Shown piece by piece: positions 1-7,280 of a stretch of 43,265 nt of DNA (the stretch's first letter is position 1; every line of letters begins with the position of its first letter). The position numbers and the translations under genes were made by a program. Under the pieces are notes generated by a model that was given only the letters and a program-made list of their open reading frames with translations, was not told the DNA's origin and ran no database searches. Origin of the DNA: an uncultured Phascolarctobacterium sp. (GTDB lineage Bacteria; Bacillota; Negativicutes; Acidaminococcales; Acidaminococcaceae); the NCBI GenBank assembly GCA_937901335.1, contig CALCHC010000148.1, positions 1 through 43,265 on the forward strand, written 5' to 3'.

Positions 1-156
1 TGACTCCTTACGCAACATTTTAGTTAAAAATATCGTTGCCCACATATTCGCTTCGAAGCTATTCCAAACTTTCATAAAGTACAGCTCAGATGTGTGCTTA
101 ACGATATTTTTCTCGATTCAGTTGTTGCTACTCGTCACAATCGTTTCACCGGGAAT
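1..156 (-). repeat. Quasi-palindromic repeat element, left copy
   Basis: This stretch is the reverse complement of about 150 bases at 1936-2085. The matching parts include the 12-mer AAAAATATCGTT (26-37, opposed by AACGATATTTTT at 100-111) and the segment around 112-156. Each copy can fold on itself. The central loop (about 55-80) differs between copies while the arms are conserved. The far end present in the right copy (a 14-base terminal inverted repeat) is not recognisable here, so this copy is truncated or runs past the window start. No coding sequence is seen. Confidence 0.75.
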
Positions 157-193
157 CATTAAAGCTGGTGTTTATGGTAGTTCTAACAAAAGT

Positions 194-224
194 AAAGGCT
201 CGTCTAAAATCAAGACGAGCCTTT
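194..224 (-). terminator. Intrinsic terminator of the CoiA-like gene
   Basis: A perfect 12-bp stem (AAAGGCTCGTCT / AGACGAGCCTTT) with a 7-base loop lies 5 bases past the stop codon. On the minus strand it is followed by a short U-rich run. Confidence 0.85.
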
Positions 225-228
225 AGAA

Positions 229-981
229 TTAAAACCTTCTACTTCTCCTAATAGGTCCTCTATTAGAAATCGTGCTTCTCTTTAGCTTTTCTAACTTCTC
301 TAGTTCTTCGCACAACACTTTAACATATTCTTTCGGGTCTGTATCAAAAACTTTACCTGCTTTTAACTGAGCCAAAAATTTAGTCTTAGATGTAATATAA
401 ATTGCAGCCTTACCGCCAACTCTTCCAGGCATTAAACAAAATAAATTATGCTCAATATTCTGGGCACAAAAATCAAAAAACACTGGTACATCAGAATTCA
501 ACCAATTCTTTGGAAAAACCCCTTCAGGATTCAACGTATAAGCAAAATCGTTATTAAACTTCTTAATAGCAGCAAATTTAAACCGTTCCAAATCCGATGC
601 TAGTCTAGTTCCATCTACCACCCATAGCAAATTATCATAAAATTTTTCTCTACTTATGCGTTCTTCTTCCTTCATAAATGAATGCTGAAACTCTATAGTA
701 ATACCATTTTCTGTACGAACATCAGCAATATGTTTTTCACCAGTTTCTTCATCGTGCATAACCACTTCTTGCCATTCTTTAGGAAAATAATCTTTCCACA
801 TTCTATGCCAAGCAGTTTCTGCATCCCACCACTTGTCACATTCAGAATTAGGCTTATGCATCCAATGATTAACTTTCTCCTTTGGACACCTTGCTACAAC
901 CTCTTCACCACATACAGGACAAATCCCATGCAACTTAGGTTCTGCTTCTCTTTTTATTCCATTAACATATGCATATCTCAT
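229..981 (-). CDS. CoiA-like competence/nuclease family protein
   Basis: The protein resembles the CoiA family (competence protein needed to process incoming DNA for recombination; nuclease fold). Numbering from the GTG at 996, it shows a zinc-finger-like N-terminus (CPVC at 26-29, then C37, H44, H47, C53) and a nuclease core: HIADV (D92) followed by IEFQHS (E102, Q104), a PD-(D/E)XK-type arrangement. The C-terminus is basic (RRSRRF). The frame can open at a GTG at 996, but GAAGGAT lies inside that extension, 7 bases before the ATG at 981, so I prefer the 250-aa form. It is monocistronic, AT-rich, and flanked by the inverted repeat elements, which suggests acquisition. The family call is by motif only; a role in competence is not shown, though a pilin operon lies at 31-35 kb. 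Confidence 0.7.
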   Translation of the reverse strand: MRYAYVNGIKREAEPKLHGICPVCGEEVVARCPKEKVNHWMHKPNSECDKWWDAETAWHRMWKDYFPKEWQEVVMHDEETGEKHIADVRTENGITIEFQHSFMKEEERISREKFYDNLLWVVDGTRLASDLERFKFAAIKKFNNDFAYTLNPEGVFPKNWLNSDVPVFFDFCAQNIEHNLFCLMPGRVGGKAAIYITSKTKFLAQLKAGKVFDTDPKEYVKVLCEELEKLEKLKRSTISNRGPIRRSRRF

Positions 982-1063
982 AATGTAATCCTTCACTCCA
1001 AAGCATATTCTACTGTAGATTTAACTCCATTTTTTAATCAATTCTATCATATCTTTTCCTTTG

Positions 1064-1092
1064 TTGAAACAGACACTCCTAGCTTGTATAAT
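1064..1092 (+). promoter_or_regulatory. Sigma-A promoter for the secreted protein gene
   Basis: TTGAAA (1064-1069), a 17-base spacer and a perfect TATAAT (1087-1092) lie 34 bases before the start codon. Confidence 0.8.
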
Positions 1093-1126
1093 ATAAATAT
1101 GGATATCATTTAAAGGCGGTGTTATC

Positions 1127-1849
1127 GTGAAAAGAATCCTTAGTCTGCTATTAATTCTCATATCTCTCCCCTCAATAGTTTTCGCAGATAAACAAGAATG
1201 GTTTGATAAGAATTATGATTTTTCCAAAGTTAAACGCATAATCGTTAACTTCACTATTCCTGAAAAATTAAAAAATGGTGTTGTTGAACACGAAGCAACA
1301 GATATTTTTCAAAATCATTTCACTAAAAAATTAGCTCCAAAGCTAGTTAATCAACATATAAAAATCATCATGTTTGAAGATGTTTTTCAAGAAATAAAAG
1401 AAACACAAAAAGTAGATCTTCTCTCAATGTATGAATCAGCCCCAGATAAAGCTCGTTCCTTTATTGCTGATTACATCCCCAACAATTTCGATATAGTACT
1501 TAACATCACATTACAACATTACAGTATGGGTACACAGTATGTTGATGGCTATACTTATTCTGTCCCAACTACTCAAACCTATTATAATGGCAATAATTTT
1601 GTAACAGTATCTGGTTCGCAACAACACTATGTCAGCGGTGGCAATAGACCAACAGCCTATGCTGTAGTTAAATATGAATTAATTGATATTCCAACTAATA
1701 GAAATGTTTGGACACGAATAGATGATAGAGCGAGAGTCAACAAAGATGCATTTGAGAATTCTAAACCAAAAGATTTATATCAAAGAAGTCTAAAAAGCTT
1801 TTTCTCTACACTGACATCAAAACTTATTAATAAACCATCCGAATACTAA
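1127..1849 (+). CDS. Secreted protein of unknown function
   Basis: I do not recognise a named family. The protein has a clear signal peptide (basic start, about 14 hydrophobic residues, likely cleavage after SIVFA near residue 20) and no lipobox Cys. The mature region is 220 aa, with a strand-rich start (VKRIIVNFTIP), a helical middle and a Tyr/Gly/Ser/Thr-rich segment (about residues 137-172) before a strand ending in a VWTR motif. This outline recalls small periplasmic lipoprotein-like domains, but no function can be assigned. The start is GTG at 1127 with AAAGGCGG upstream. The gene is monocistronic between its own promoter and terminator. It is AT-rich like its neighbour at 229-981, and both sit between the inverted repeats. 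Confidence 0.8.
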   Translation: MKRILSLLLILISLPSIVFADKQEWFDKNYDFSKVKRIIVNFTIPEKLKNGVVEHEATDIFQNHFTKKLAPKLVNQHIKIIMFEDVFQEIKETQKVDLLSMYESAPDKARSFIADYIPNNFDIVLNITLQHYSMGTQYVDGYTYSVPTTQTYYNGNNFVTVSGSQQHYVSGGNRPTAYAVVKYELIDIPTNRNVWTRIDDRARVNKDAFENSKPKDLYQRSLKSFFSTLTSKLINKPSEY

Positions 1850-1863
1850 AATCTTTACCAATA

Positions 1864-1893
1864 AGCAGTTCTCTTATGCGGAGAACTGCTTTT
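1864..1893 (+). terminator. Intrinsic terminator
   Basis: Perfect 10-bp stem AGCAGTTCTC / GAGAACTGCT with a 7-base loop, followed by TTT-C-TTT, starting 14 bases after the stop codon. Confidence 0.85.
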
Positions 1894-1920
1894 CTTTATC
1901 AACATAGTACCTAATTAATC

Positions 1921-2108
1921 GCCATACTACTTCCAGTGAAACGATTTCGACGAGTAGCAACAACTAAATCGAGAAAAATATCGTTAAGCACACATCTGAG
2001 CTGTAGTTTCTAAAAATTTGCACTCATCTCAGAAGCGAATATGTGGGCAACGATATTTTTAGCTAGAATGTTGCGTTAGGAGTCGATGTTGAACGGAAGT
2101 AGTATGGC
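1921..2108 (+). repeat. Quasi-palindromic MITE-like element, right copy
   Basis: The 188-bp element begins with GCCATACTACTTCC (1921-1934) and ends with its perfect reverse complement (2095-2108). Internally AAAAATATCGTT (1974-1985) opposes AACGATATTTTT (2049-2060), and further imperfect pairing around 1945-1965 and 2070-2090 makes nearly the whole element one long imperfect hairpin. It is an inverted copy of 1-156. It has no ORF. It fills most of the 337-base gene-free gap between 1850 and 2186; the remainder is two terminators. Confidence 0.8.
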
Positions 2109-2128
2109 AATTTGTATTTTACTTATAA

Positions 2129-2168
2129 AAAACTCTCGTCATCATTAAACTTATGATAACGAGAGTTT
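2129..2168 (-). terminator. Intrinsic terminator of the hicB-like gene
   Basis: AAAACTCTCGT pairs with ACGAGAGTTTT across a partly paired loop. On the minus strand the stem ends in a run of T residues. Confidence 0.8.
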
Positions 2169-2186
2169 TGATTCTTTATTAAGTTT

Positions 2187-2576
2187 TTACATCACACCCA
2201 ACTCTGCAAGCAATGCCTTTTGTAATACATTGGAGAAATTTACATTCTTTTCTAATGCCATAGCATTTAGCCAAGCAGGAATAGATAAAGTCTTTTTGAC
2301 AGATTTAGCATTATATTTACGCTCATAAGCCAACTTGTCAAAAGCAACCATCATTACAAACTGTTCTCCCTCTAGCTCTAATCCACTGGGAACAGAAGCT
2401 TTTGGATAATCTTCCGGTTTAACATCTTCAAGCATCAAACCAATAGCATCCTGCACATTTTCTAATGCTTCTTCTAAAGAATCACCTTGGGTAAAGCATC
2501 CAGGAATATCAGGCACATATACGGAGACACCAATTTCTTCAGGCTCGAAAATAACTGGATAAAAATACTTTTTCAT
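2187..2576 (-). CDS. HicB-family antitoxin-like protein (orphan)
   Basis: This 129-aa protein has the HicB layout: an N-terminal partial RNase H-like fold (residues 1-60, with VYVPDIPGCFTQGDSLEEAL and a following helix) and a C-terminal ribbon-helix-helix-like DNA-binding segment (SIPAWLNAMALEKNVNFSNVLQKAL). HicB normally neutralises the HicA mRNA interferase and represses the operon. I see no HicA-like ORF (about 60 aa, double-stranded RNA-binding fold) on either side: upstream is the M48 protease and downstream a terminator. The longest frame runs 29 codons further upstream into the protease gene. The ATG at 2576, which starts the conserved part (MKKYFYPVIFE), is preferred although its SD is weak. 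It may be co-transcribed with the protease 46 bases upstream. Confidence 0.8.
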   Translation of the reverse strand: MKKYFYPVIFEPEEIGVSVYVPDIPGCFTQGDSLEEALENVQDAIGLMLEDVKPEDYPKASVPSGLELEGEQFVMMVAFDKLAYERKYNAKSVKKTLSIPAWLNAMALEKNVNFSNVLQKALLAELGVM

Positions 2577-2622
2577 ACTAACTACATCTCTTGACACTTC
2601 AATCCTGCAAGCTTTAGTATCT

Positions 2623-3864
2623 TCACGCAGCCTTTTTCTTAGCTTCCTTTTCAGCTTTTTCACGAGCCTTCTTTTCAGCCTTCTCTTTAGCTTTGCGTTC
2701 CTTTTCTAAACGTTTTTGCTCATCTTTAGCTTTTTTAGCTTGTTCTTTTTCAAGCTTAGCCTTTTCTTCTGCTAAACGTTTTTGTTCTTCAGCAAAGGCT
2801 TTATCTTTTTTAATCTTGTCGTTGTAGTTAGCAATAGATGCCCACTCACGCAACATTTTCGTGCAAGCTGCAGCATAAGCACCCGCATTAGGGCTAATGC
2901 CTACAGCGTCTTGGTTATAAACTGTCAAAAGTTGGATGTCATCGTAGTAAATATGCGCGGAGCTACCGTTGTCATACACTACAAAATAATCTGGGTTAAT
3001 TTCGCCGCGTTGACGAGCAACCCACAAAGAGCCTGCTAACATATAAGCACGGTATTCAGCCTTAGTGCTACCAATATCTTGACTGATGTTAAAAGTCCAA
3101 TCACTTTCTTTAATGGTAGCAACGCCATTCTCATTGAGAACTACCATGGGAGCGATGTCATACTCTTTCAAATATTTTTGGATGCGTTTTACACGTTCTT
3201 CCGGTTCAGGGTGACTGCTGAACAAACCATAACTTGCACCGCCACCTTGTTCTGCCAAATCTTCCAATTTATTAGCAGTAATCAGCATTGCGTAAGGGTT
3301 AAAGCCTGCGTTCACAGTATTGTAGAAACCTTCTTTATCTGCACCACGTTCATCAGTACGACTATAACCTGCAAAAAGTGCTTGTTGTGCCGCACCGATT
3401 AGACTCATTCCTCCACGACCACCAGTCGCTACAATCAAAGCAAGTGTTGTCCACAACTGCTTTTCAATGGAATTAACAGTGTGCTTTTTCGCAACGTGCC
3501 CAACTTCGTGGCCTAAAACTCCGGCAAGTTCTGTATCGCTGGGCATATAATCAATAAGTCCTTTGAAAACATAGATGAATCCGCCAGGACACGCCAACGC
3601 ATTTACTTCGTTGTGGTTCAAAACTTTAAAGGAGTACGCAATCTCAGTACGTCCACTTACTGCCGCCAAACGTTGACCAATTCGGTTCACTCTTTCTTGC
3701 ATAGCATCGTCTTGATATAAACCGTACTGCGCCTCCAAGGACTTAGCAGTTTCGCGCCCCATCTCTATCTCTTGTTCTAAACTAATCATTCCTGCTTGTG
3801 CGGGAGGAGTTATCCCAAACACAACACACAAAACAAAAACGAAAGCCAGTAATATTTTTTTCAT
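2623..3864 (-). CDS. M48-family zinc metalloprotease, exported
   Basis: An exported peptidase with a signal peptide (residues 1-24, cleavage after PAQA), so it should act in the periplasm, probably in envelope protein quality control like BepA/LoiP relatives. The zinc site is H119-E120-V-G-H123, and the downstream acidic ligand is in the DERGAD motif (E172, D176), as expected for M48. The catalytic domain spans about residues 28-235. A second region (240-345) is unassigned, and the last 65 residues are an almost pure Lys/Glu/Ala coiled coil (KEKAEKKAREKAEK type) of TolA-like composition. The start is secured by AAGGAGG 5 bases upstream of the ATG. It follows the CoA-transferase by 9 bases, so they share a transcript, but no functional link is evident. 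Confidence 0.88.
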   Translation of the reverse strand: MKKILLAFVFVLCVVFGITPPAQAGMISLEQEIEMGRETAKSLEAQYGLYQDDAMQERVNRIGQRLAAVSGRTEIAYSFKVLNHNEVNALACPGGFIYVFKGLIDYMPSDTELAGVLGHEVGHVAKKHTVNSIEKQLWTTLALIVATGGRGGMSLIGAAQQALFAGYSRTDERGADKEGFYNTVNAGFNPYAMLITANKLEDLAEQGGGASYGLFSSHPEPEERVKRIQKYLKEYDIAPMVVLNENGVATIKESDWTFNISQDIGSTKAEYRAYMLAGSLWVARQRGEINPDYFVVYDNGSSAHIYYDDIQLLTVYNQDAVGISPNAGAYAAACTKMLREWASIANYNDKIKKDKAFAEEQKRLAEEKAKLEKEQAKKAKDEQKRLEKERKAKEKAEKKAREKAEKEAKKKAA

Positions 3865-3873
3865 ACTGCCTCC

Positions 3874-5016
3874 TTAAACTGCACCTTTACCTTTCATTTC
3901 AGCAATATCTTCTGCGCTGTAGCCAAGCTCTCTCAAAACTTCCTCGCTGTGCTCGCCAAGGCGAGGTGCTCTACGACGAATGGAGCATTCCGCACCGGAG
4001 AATTTCACAGGCGCGCCAACGTAACGAATTTTCCCAAGATCACACTCTTCAGTAAAGAGCATGTTTTCTTGAGCGGTCAGCTCCGTTTCGAGGGCTTCAC
4101 TAACATTTAACACAGGAGTAACGCAGAATTCAGCGCCACCAATCAGTTCGAGCCATTCCGCTTGAGTCTTTTGTGCCATCTTTTCAGTAATCTTAGCCAC
4201 AATTTCGTCCTTATGTGCAAAATCAAATTGTCTCTTTTCTAATTCAGGACATTCAATCAAATCACAGAAGCGTTGCCAGAATTTAGGTTCGATGGTTCCG
4301 ACGGTCATATACTTGCCGTCTTTGCACTTATAGATATTGTAATAGTGTGCAGTGCGTCCAAAAGGTTTATCGCCAGTTTCTTCGCAACCCCATGCACTAC
4401 TAATGCCAGTTACTTGCAAGCTCAAAGCAGTTGCATAAAGATTAACATCAAGATATTGACCGAAACCAGTGCGTTCGCGAGCTAAGAGCGCCATACAAAT
4501 ACCGCTCAAAGCGTTGAGAGAACTGCCAATTGCAGAAACCTGCACTTCAGAAACGCAAGCACTGCCAATGTCATCCATAGAGTTCAATCCAGCCAAACCA
4601 ATTACGTTTAAATCGTGAGCAGGCTTATGACAATTTTGACCAAAACCGGTAATAGAGCAGTACACAATGCGAGGATTAATCTTCTTAATACTTTCGTAGT
4701 CTAAACCGTAGCGTGCCAAATATCCCGGACGGAAGCCTTCAAGGAAAACGTCCGCATCACTTAAGAGACGGCGCAAAACTTCTTGTCCTTCTTCTTTACG
4801 AATATCCAGAGCAATGCCACGTTTATTACGGTTGAGCATCAAATGCCAGTAGCTCATACCGTCTTCCTTTTCCGGGAAGAAACGACGAGTGCTATCGCCA
4901 GACATATCTTCAACTTTCACAACATCTGCACCATAATCGCCCAAAAGCATACCACAATATTGACCGGGCAACCATTTGGAAAAATCTATAACTTTAATAC
5001 CTTCTAATAATTGCAT
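3874..5016 (-). CDS. CaiB/BaiF family III CoA-transferase-like protein
   Basis: A 380-aa protein of usual length for family III CoA-transferases, which move CoA between carboxylic acids. It keeps hallmark segments: VIDFSKWLPGQYCGMLLGD, GADVVKVE, NRNKRGIALD, a GFGQ motif, and the TGFGQYLDVNL stretch that follows the active-site helix. In a gap-free comparison from memory with AMACR/MCR and CaiB, the catalytic Asp falls on a Ser (in QVSAIGSSL, about residue 170), so acyl transfer by the usual aspartyl anhydride may not occur. A GTG at 5037 would extend the frame by 7 codons, but GGAGAGG lies just before the ATG at 5016, which is chosen. It is upstream of, and probably co-transcribed with, the M48 protease. 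The substrate is unknown. Confidence 0.85.
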   Translation of the reverse strand: MQLLEGIKVIDFSKWLPGQYCGMLLGDYGADVVKVEDMSGDSTRRFFPEKEDGMSYWHLMLNRNKRGIALDIRKEEGQEVLRRLLSDADVFLEGFRPGYLARYGLDYESIKKINPRIVYCSITGFGQNCHKPAHDLNVIGLAGLNSMDDIGSACVSEVQVSAIGSSLNALSGICMALLARERTGFGQYLDVNLYATALSLQVTGISSAWGCEETGDKPFGRTAHYYNIYKCKDGKYMTVGTIEPKFWQRFCDLIECPELEKRQFDFAHKDEIVAKITEKMAQKTQAEWLELIGGAEFCVTPVLNVSEALETELTAQENMLFTEECDLGKIRYVGAPVKFSGAECSIRRRAPRLGEHSEEVLRELGYSAEDIAEMKGKGAV

Positions 5017-5044
5017 AACATACCTCTCCATTCGCACTCACCAA

Positions 5045-5060
5045 TGTTTCACGTGAAACA
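5045..5060. other. parS centromere site (ParB/Spo0J binding)
   Basis: TGTTTCACGTGAAACA is a perfect 16-bp palindrome identical to the well-known bacterial parS consensus. It lies in the intergenic region between the divergent CoA-transferase and ThiW-like genes. In other bacteria, ParB loads here and spreads to organise the origin region; sites cluster near oriC. Confidence 0.9.
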
Positions 5061-5131
5061 TTTTGGTTTCGCACCTTATTGATAGTTACCTTAATAATTC
5101 TACAAAAGTAGTTTTTCCCCTGCAAATATCC

Positions 5132-5160
5132 TTGCGTGGCTTTGAGCGAATGCGTATAAT
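5132..5160 (+). promoter_or_regulatory. Sigma-A promoter for the thiW-like gene
   Basis: TTGCGT (5132-5137), a 17-base spacer and TATAAT (5155-5160) lie 30 bases before the ATG. There is no room for a TPP riboswitch between promoter and start. Confidence 0.75.
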
Positions 5161-5190
5161 TAATGTAGCATTTTGAAATTGAGGTGCATA

Positions 5191-5682
5191 ATGCAAACTC
5201 GTAAACTTACCATTGCGGCATTGTTTATTGCCATTGGCACGTTAACTGCCCATATGATTTATATCCCAGCCGGCGTATCCCGCTGCTTTCCTGTGCAACA
5301 CGCTATCAATGTTATGGCTGCAGTACTTTTAGGTTCAGATTACGCCACTGCCATCGGTTTTATCATTGCCTGTTTGCGCAATATGTTCGGCACAGGTTCT
5401 TTGCTTGCTTTCCCCGGTAGCATGGTTGGTGCTTTTGTCGCAGGAATACTCTACCAACGCCATAAGACCTTATCCATGGCAGTAGTTGGTGAAATTTTTG
5501 GCACCGGCATTTTAGGCGGCTTCCTTGCATGGGGCATTGCTTACTTTATTTTAGGAAGCAGTGCTGTAGCTTGGTTCTTTATTCCACCATTCTTAATAAG
5601 CTCTATTGGTGGCAGCCTTATTGCCCTTGCACTTTTAAAAAGTGGTGTTTTCCAAAACATCATTGCCCTAAATAAAAAATAG
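5191..5682 (+). CDS. thiW: ThiW-like ECF transporter S component (thiazole/thiamine precursor)
   Basis: A 163-aa membrane protein matching the ThiW group of energy-coupling factor S components, which capture a thiamine precursor (probably the thiazole moiety) and pass it to the shared EcfA/A'/T module encoded elsewhere. Recognisable segments are CFPVQHAINVMAAVLLGSDY, CLRNMFGTGSLLAFPGSMVG and FVAGILY, with about five membrane segments. The ATG at 5191 has AGGTG 5 bases upstream; an upstream TTG would begin before that SD and is rejected. The next gene follows by 12 bases. No thiamine synthesis gene or TPP riboswitch is nearby, so the substrate rests on family similarity alone. Confidence 0.8.
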   Translation: MQTRKLTIAALFIAIGTLTAHMIYIPAGVSRCFPVQHAINVMAAVLLGSDYATAIGFIIACLRNMFGTGSLLAFPGSMVGAFVAGILYQRHKTLSMAVVGEIFGTGILGGFLAWGIAYFILGSSAVAWFFIPPFLISSIGGSLIALALLKSGVFQNIIALNKK

Positions 5683-5694
5683 GAGAACCTTTTT

Positions 5695-6003
5695 ATGACC
5701 TTAACCTTTGGTGAAATTTGTAATTACTTTTTATATGCGTTAAGTGGTTTCTTTTTTGGCATTTTCGCCTCTCGCTACAGCATCATTTCTGCTCTCAAAA
5801 TCTTAGAAAGAGTACGCGAACAAGGAATTGTGAGTGGTGTGTTCAGCTCAATGCTTCAAGTTGTATTCTTAGCTACTGCATTCTTCATCTTCCCCGTACT
5901 CTTCATCAGCAAAACACAAGTAGGTGGCTTCTTCTACTACGCCGTGCTTGTCTACTTCTTCAATAAAGGCTATCGTTTATACATAAGCAATAAAAAACCG
6001 TGA
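5695..6003 (+). CDS. Small integral membrane protein, unknown
   Basis: A 102-aa protein with about three hydrophobic segments (residues 10-28, 47-70 and 74-90) and a short basic tail. I do not recognise the family. It starts 12 bases after the ThiW-like gene behind GGAGAAC and shares its promoter and terminator, so a role beside the S component is possible but not supported by any motif. The stop codon lies inside the terminator stem. Confidence 0.65.
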   Translation: MTLTFGEICNYFLYALSGFFFGIFASRYSIISALKILERVREQGIVSGVFSSMLQVVFLATAFFIFPVLFISKTQVGGFFYYAVLVYFFNKGYRLYISNKKP

Positions 6004-6028
6004 ATGTCTTTTGACATTCACGGTTTTA
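5995..6028. terminator. Bidirectional terminator between convergent genes
   Basis: A perfect 14-bp stem (AAACCGTGAATGTC / GACATTCACGGTTT) with a TTTT loop and A/T tails on both sides. It serves the thiW operon and the leftward YbjN-like gene. Confidence 0.9.
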
Positions 6029-6038
6029 CTTTTAGAAA

Positions 6039-6470
6039 TTAGTTAGCCCAAACAAGTTTCATAATACGAGCATATTCTTCTTGCAAGTGTTTGAGAATAA
6101 CATCGATTACTGCGTGTACCAAGCCAGGAACGAATTCTTCGTCAGTGGAGGGGATGCAGCTTTCAATTACGATGTCGCCATTTTCGTTAACATAGTATTT
6201 GAAAACTTTGTAAGTATCGTTCAATTTGTTGATGTGTTCCATAATAGCAGTGCGGTTTGCTTCTTTAACTACTGCAGCAGCTACACGAACTTGTACCATT
6301 ACATAGATGCTGTCGTCAACAACAACCATGGTGGGCAAGTTTTGACCGTTAACTTCCATAAAGGAACGGTACAAAACAGAATGCATTTCATTTTCAATTG
6401 CTTGTGCTTGGAAGCAGTTGATGTTATTTGCAGTTAAGAATTCATTAAATTTAGTTACTTTAGCGTTCAT
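6039..6470 (-). CDS. YbjN-like (type III secretion chaperone-fold) protein
   Basis: A 143-aa cytoplasmic protein resembling the YbjN family: an N-terminal helix followed by alternating strands (MVVVDDSIYVMVQVRV, YKVFKYYVNENGDIVIES) and a C-terminal helix. The family has a secretion-chaperone-like fold and poorly defined regulatory roles. The ATG at 6470 is chosen because AAGGTGG lies 8 bases upstream; the GTG at 6482 would sit inside this SD. It follows the exported protein gene by 36 bases and ends in the shared terminator, so the two form one leftward operon. The family call is moderate. Confidence 0.6.
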   Translation of the reverse strand: MNAKVTKFNEFLTANNINCFQAQAIENEMHSVLYRSFMEVNGQNLPTMVVVDDSIYVMVQVRVAAAVVKEANRTAIMEHINKLNDTYKVFKYYVNENGDIVIESCIPSTDEEFVPGLVHAVIDVILKHLQEEYARIMKLVWAN

Positions 6471-6506
6471 TGGTATTACCACCTTATTTTATATTCGCTT
6501 GCCTAA

Positions 6507-7211
6507 TTATTTACATTTAGCCAAATCGTCTTCTTTAATTTTCAACGGTTTCTTGTTGTCAGCAGAATCCATCAACACGATTTCAAAGGGAATTTGACTT
6601 TGAGAGAATACTTTTGCCGGGAAAGGCCACAATTGAGCAGTATCAACTTTTGCAGCTTTCATTGCGCCTACAGGCATATATGCTTCTTTGTCCAAATGAT
6701 AGAAGTAATCGTTGTCTTTAGAACGAATTACTACATTTTCAATAGTAGGAACAGGATTGTTGTTCATAATGTTATAGCTACCGCTATTCCATACCCAAAC
6801 CCAAACAACATCTTTCATAGCTGCAACTTCATCAATCAATTTTTGATTGGGAGCAACCAATTCTTGGTCAGCCAAGAAATAGAGATATTTAGTTAAGGAA
6901 TAGGGAGTAATCAATTGAATTCTTTGGGGGCTCCACATAGTGGAAACAGCATAATCTTTTTCACCCAAATAATAAGCAACACGACGGTTCCAGTCGCTGA
7001 TTTTTTTCAGTTCAGGAGCAGTACGTTTAATTTCGCGCATATCTTTAGAGGTCATTTGAGCCATTTGAGTTTTGCCAGTCAAAGCAGGATAATTTTCCAT
7101 GGTTACGTTGGAAGGAGCAGCGATTGCGGTAGGCATAACTTCTGCATCAAACAAAGGAGCAGCAGTGAATGCAACGGTCAACAAGCCAGCAGCTAATAAT
7201 TTTTTCAACAT
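6507..7211 (-). CDS. Exported protein of unknown function
   Basis: A 234-aa protein with a signal peptide (MLKKLLAAGLLTVAFTAAP, probable cleavage near AIA at residues 28-31). The mature part is rich in Trp and Tyr (VVWVWVWNSGSYN) and ends in a charged tail. No family is recognised. The ATG at 7211 is preferred over an in-frame upstream ATG at 7226, because GGTGA lies just before it. It has its own strong promoter and heads the operon with the YbjN-like gene. Its weak similarity in outline to stress-induced envelope proteins is not enough for a name. Confidence 0.75.
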   Translation of the reverse strand: MLKKLLAAGLLTVAFTAAPLFDAEVMPTAIAAPSNVTMENYPALTGKTQMAQMTSKDMREIKRTAPELKKISDWNRRVAYYLGEKDYAVSTMWSPQRIQLITPYSLTKYLYFLADQELVAPNQKLIDEVAAMKDVVWVWVWNSGSYNIMNNNPVPTIENVVIRSKDNDYFYHLDKEAYMPVGAMKAAKVDTAQLWPFPAKVFSQSQIPFEIVLMDSADNKKPLKIKEDDLAKCK

Positions 7212-7240
7212 AATATCACCATCCATCTTAAGATGTTTTA

Positions 7241-7269
7241 ATTATACCATTTAGATAAAATTTCTGCAA
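7241..7269 (-). promoter_or_regulatory. Sigma-A promoter for the exported protein gene
   Basis: On the minus strand: TTGCAG (7264-7269), a 17-base spacer and TATAAT (7241-7246). The -35 lies 11 bases past the stop of the upstream dehydratase-like gene, and no terminator separates them, so some read-through is likely. Confidence 0.8.
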
Positions 7270-7280
7270 ACAAGTTGCTT

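Noticed and set aside
682..1113. 143-aa plus-strand ORF overlapping the CoiA-like gene
   Set aside because: Antisense to a motif-bearing gene and runs through the promoter of the next one.
1..2108. Repeat elements as integron attC sites bracketing a gene cassette
   Set aside because: The copies are inverted relative to each other and lack clear paired R/L core boxes; no integrase is visible.
5061..5190. TPP riboswitch before the thiW-like gene
   Set aside because: No conserved CUGAGA core, and the predicted promoter leaves only a very short leader.
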